Shown piece after piece: positions 12,933 to 15,124 of a stretch of 15,124 nucleotides of DNA. The notes beneath the pieces were generated by a model. The model did not search any database. It worked only from the letters and a program-made list of their open reading frames with translations, and was not told where the DNA came from. Source of the DNA: Cyanobacteria bacterium UBA9971 (lineage in GTDB: Bacteria > Cyanobacteriota > Vampirovibrionia > Gastranaerophilales > UBA9971). The first letter of the stretch is position 1. Each line of letters starts with the position of its first letter. Location of the stretch: the NCBI GenBank assembly GCA_003499955.1, contig DNRP01000065.1, forward strand, positions 466 through 15,589, given 5' to 3'. The position numbers and the translations under genes are program-made.

Positions 12933-14594
12933 TTAAACTGCGACTATTGCGCGGACTTCCTGAACAACTTTTTCAAGAGCTTGAAGAGCATCGACAGGAA
13001 GCTTATCCAGACCTGCTTTTTCTGTATCTCTTGAGCTTACAAAGCTGATTCTGTCATTCATTCTTGCAATGAACTGCTGCTTGTATTCTTCGTTGTTTAG
13101 ATTTACATCAAAGTCTTCAATCTCCATAATTTCTATATCGGAGAAGTTTGCCCATTTTTTAAAATTAGCTTTGCCTTCAACAATGGCTTCGATAATTCCA
13201 AGAGTGTGTTTAGGCTGAACTTTTTTGCCCATAAATGCGCCTGTATTTAGGATATAGCAATCAACACCATCTTCAATAAGCTGTTTAAATCTTGTGTAAT
13301 CCATTTCAAGAGGATAAGTCCTGAAAGGATTTGCATAAGGTTCAACAACAAGAGCATTAGGATCAACACCTTCAGCTAGTCTTTCCGCGGAAGTCCTTTT
13401 GGTTGCAAGAGTTGCACCCATTGCTGCACCTAAAGAAGCTCCTTTGAGTTTTAAGACAGGAGGAATTGTAGGATCCTGCATAAGCCAGAAGATTGAATTA
13501 ATCGGCTCATCTACTCTGTCAACCCTGTTTGGAGACCATAATTTTGACTTGACTGCGCGTCCGTTTCCATTTCTTACATCTTCGCTTACAACGAAAAGTT
13601 TTCCGCTTTTATCAGCAACCACTCCGTTATTTTGAACTGTGATAAGGAATTTATTGTCGTCACAACCCATCGGATAGTCCTGAGTTTTGTCAAAGTACGC
13701 CGGCTCAAGCGCAATAGAATATTTATCATGCACGTTGATGATAAAAGCATCATCATGAAGCACTGTTACATCATATTTGTTATCGTGTTTTGCGTGTGTA
13801 ATTGTGGATTTTCCTGAACCGGAAAGTCCGAATACCGCTACAGTATATTTTTTATCGTTTGCCAAATTATATCTTTTTAAACCGCCATGACATGAAGCAT
13901 AGCCGTTTCTTGCAGCCGCGCACCAGCCAAGGGTTAAAGTGCCTTTTTTGTGTTCGCCGAAATATCTCATCCCTAAAATCGCAGCGCAATTATTTTTAGG
14001 ATCAAAGAAGGTTAATCCGTATGGATAATCAGGATGAGTCCAGTCAGGATCAGAGAATAAATATATATCGCCTTCAGGGATTTTGCGTGATTCTTTATAC
14101 ATCTCGCTGTAAATTTCGTTGATGTACTGGAAGTTTAATAACCAGCTGTACATTACATTTTCAAAGCCTTCGGGGACTAAAAGATGCGCTTTAATCATAA
14201 AATCTTTATCAAGTCCGACATAAGATTCAGCGTGATACATCAATTTATATCTGGTTCCGTAAACAGCTTCTCTAATAATAGGAAGTAGTTTGCCGAGATT
14301 GCATCCGGGTTCACCGACTATTATTCTTGCAGCGGCACATCTTCCAACAACTGTTCCATCGTTGAAAAGAAGGACATTTGCGTCTTTTGGAATTCCCTGT
14401 TTTTCAGGTTCATAAACAGGCATCCCGGTTAATTCGACTGTTCCTGGGCTGTTTTTTGCTAATTTATAAGCTTCTTCAAGTGTGGTGATTTTTTTAACGT
14501 TATTTCCGAAGAATGCAGATTGCAAAGTTGTTCTTACTGCTGATGTTACGCTTTTAAATTCTTCTGAATTTGTTAAATACTCGATTGTACTCAT
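12933..14594 (-). CDS. pckA: Phosphoenolpyruvate carboxykinase, ATP type (divergent)
   Basis: The 553-residue enzyme interconverts oxaloacetate plus ATP with phosphoenolpyruvate plus CO2, at the gluconeogenesis/C4 node. The P-loop GLSGSGKST lies at about 256-264 (most ATP-type enzymes read GLSGTGKTT), and the metal-binding HDDAF follows at about 280. The C-terminal part has NPFRTYPL and YILNTGAFMGKKV, aligned to the NTGxxGxGK adenine-site segment, then TLGIIEAI. The GTP-type P-loop (PSACGKTN) is absent. Several classical ATP-PEPCK blocks are altered, so this is a divergent branch. I chose the ATG at 14594, with GGAG and AAGG 7-10 nt upstream; a TTG at 14600 sits too close to that site. It is monocistronic, with a terminator 9 bp after the stop. 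Confidence 0.9.
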   Translation of the reverse strand: MSTIEYLTNSEEFKSVTSAVRTTLQSAFFGNNVKKITTLEEAYKLAKNSPGTVELTGMPVYEPEKQGIPKDANVLLFNDGTVVGRCAAARIIVGEPGCNLGKLLPIIREAVYGTRYKLMYHAESYVGLDKDFMIKAHLLVPEGFENVMYSWLLNFQYINEIYSEMYKESRKIPEGDIYLFSDPDWTHPDYPYGLTFFDPKNNCAAILGMRYFGEHKKGTLTLGWCAAARNGYASCHGGLKRYNLANDKKYTVAVFGLSGSGKSTITHAKHDNKYDVTVLHDDAFIINVHDKYSIALEPAYFDKTQDYPMGCDDNKFLITVQNNGVVADKSGKLFVVSEDVRNGNGRAVKSKLWSPNRVDRVDEPINSIFWLMQDPTIPPVLKLKGASLGAAMGATLATKRTSAERLAEGVDPNALVVEPYANPFRTYPLEMDYTRFKQLIEDGVDCYILNTGAFMGKKVQPKHTLGIIEAIVEGKANFKKWANFSDIEIMEIEDFDVNLNNEEYKQQFIARMNDRISFVSSRDTEKAGLDKLPVDALQALEKVVQEVRAIVAV

Positions 14595-14662
14595 TCTCAA
14601 CCTTCTCCTTTTGGCTTTTTAAATATTATAAGTCATATTAGGGGAATAGTATATAGATTAAG

Positions 14663-14675
14663 TGTACAGTATACA
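14663..14675. promoter_or_regulatory. Near-palindromic TGTA-n5-TACA site upstream of pckA
   Basis: TGTACAGTATACA has TGTA/TACA half-sites and lies about 70 bp before the pckA start, where an operator for a gluconeogenic gene would be plausible. No known regulator's consensus is matched closely, and in AT-rich DNA such a site can occur by chance. Confidence 0.2.
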
Positions 14676-14741
14676 TTAATTTTTGGGAATATTACTACTG
14701 CTTTATTATTTAACAAAACTTAATAAAAAAAACAATAAAAG

Positions 14742-14779
14742 GCAATTATATAAAATATATTGTTTTTATATAAATAACA
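14742..14779 (+). promoter_or_regulatory. Upstream element shared with the Met/Gln-rich gene
   Basis: This segment ends TTGTTTTTATATAAATAACA and matches the minus-strand segment 11048-11011 at 24 of the last 28 positions without gaps. The final A is 58 nt before the ATG at 14838, the same spacing as at the other gene. A possible conventional promoter also exists here (ATAACA at 14774-14779, 17 bp, TATAAA at 14797-14802), but that arrangement is not kept at the other gene. Confidence 0.45.
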
Positions 14780-14837
14780 TACACAATATATTACGATATA
14801 AATAATTACCTATTTTTTATAATGGAGGAATGTGCTT

Positions 14838-15124
14838 ATGCTGGGTCTTTACACTAATTTTAACAACAACACTTACTTAAACCAGAATTACGGTAACCAG
14901 AATTATGGATATGGACAATCTGTAATGAATCCTTATCAACAACAATCAAGCTTTTTTGGCGGTTATCAGTCTGTACAAAATTATGGTTATGCTCAGAACG
15001 TAATGAACCCTTATCAACAGCAACCGGCTTGTGATATGAATTCTATGCTGTTTTCAATTATTAATTCATTATTACCTGCAATGTTTGGATTATTGGGAAA
15101 CAGTCAATCTGTTCAACGTCCGGT
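14838..15124 (+). CDS. Asn/Gln/Tyr-rich low-complexity protein (3' end outside the window)
   Basis: The frame opens at ATG 14838 with GGAGGA about 8 nt upstream and is still open at the window end (95 codons seen). Residues 1-62 are Asn/Gln/Tyr/Gly-rich and hold a 15-residue repeat, NYGYGQSVMNPYQQQ at 22-36 and NYGYAQNVMNPYQQQ at 48-62, with a period of 26. A hydrophobic segment (SMLFSIINSLLPAMFGLLGN, 69-88) follows. The first 93 residues contain no Lys, Arg, His, Trp or Glu, and one Cys at 65. This is the same plan as the gene at 10392-10952: base-free low-complexity head with repeats, then one hydrophobic segment ending Leu-Leu-Gly-Asn. No signal peptide is visible. The function is unknown, and it is divergent from pckA. 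Confidence 0.75.
   Translation, partial: MLGLYTNFNNNTYLNQNYGNQNYGYGQSVMNPYQQQSSFFGGYQSVQNYGYAQNVMNPYQQQPACDMNSMLFSIINSLLPAMFGLLGNSQSVQRP

Noticed and set aside
14595..14600. TTG start for pckA two codons upstream
   Set aside because: It abuts the ribosome binding sequence; the ATG at 14594 has proper spacing.
14818..14823. Perfect TATAAT as -10 of the 14838 gene
   Set aside because: Transcription would begin after the GGAGGA ribosome binding site, leaving it out of the message; no -35 is at the right distance.

Overview
The window is AT-rich bacterial chromosome carrying mostly core-metabolism and envelope genes, mixed with small lineage-specific ORFs and intergenic palindromic repeats. The gene set (LytR-CpsA-Psr protein, type III pantothenate kinase, divergent ATP-type PEP carboxykinase, dispersed trpA and folK, M55 D-aminopeptidase), the strong AT bias and the low-complexity Asn/Gln-rich proteins remind me of gut Vampirovibrionia/Melainabacteria (Gastranaerophilales, non-photosynthetic Cyanobacteriota). 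This is an inference from style, not from a search. I see no rRNA, tRNA, CRISPR array, transposase, phage gene or plasmid replication gene.

Layout. 1-183: small ORF, possibly the end of a longer gene. 194-302: a palindromic repeat with perfect 13-bp ends. 315-4128: three minus-strand genes (AI-2E-family transporter, SEC-C protein, PgeF/YfiH). The SEC-C gene is bracketed by two same-orientation copies of a GC-richer repeat (1481-1584 and 3124-3287). 4216-6116: plus-strand PfkB-family kinase and an unknown two-helix membrane protein, convergent with coaX (6123-6881). 6898-6999: second copy of the palindromic repeat. 7179-8760: LCP-family glycopolymer transferase closely followed by a PQ-loop-like small membrane protein. 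8821-10952: minus-strand small ORF, DppA-like aminopeptidase overlapping a 79-residue ORF, and a Met/Gln-rich repeat protein with no Lys, Arg or His. 11170-12460: folK and trpA, overlapping by 26 nt. 12477-12883: a consensus-like promoter, a two-helix membrane gene that looks frameshifted, and an ATGA-coupled 37-residue membrane peptide. 12933-14594: pckA. 14838 to the end: a second Asn/Gln/Tyr-rich, base-poor protein, cut by the window edge.

The most novel signal is the pair of low-complexity proteins at 10392-10952 (minus) and 14838-15124 (plus). Both are nearly or wholly free of basic residues. Both carry internal repeats and then one short hydrophobic segment ending in Leu-Leu-Gly-Asn. 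Both have a closely matching upstream element (24 of 28 positions) placed exactly 58 nt before the start codon. They look like two members of one co-regulated, uncharacterised family. The second point of interest is the small membrane operon at 12477-12883, where a 5-A run may hide either gene decay or frameshifting.
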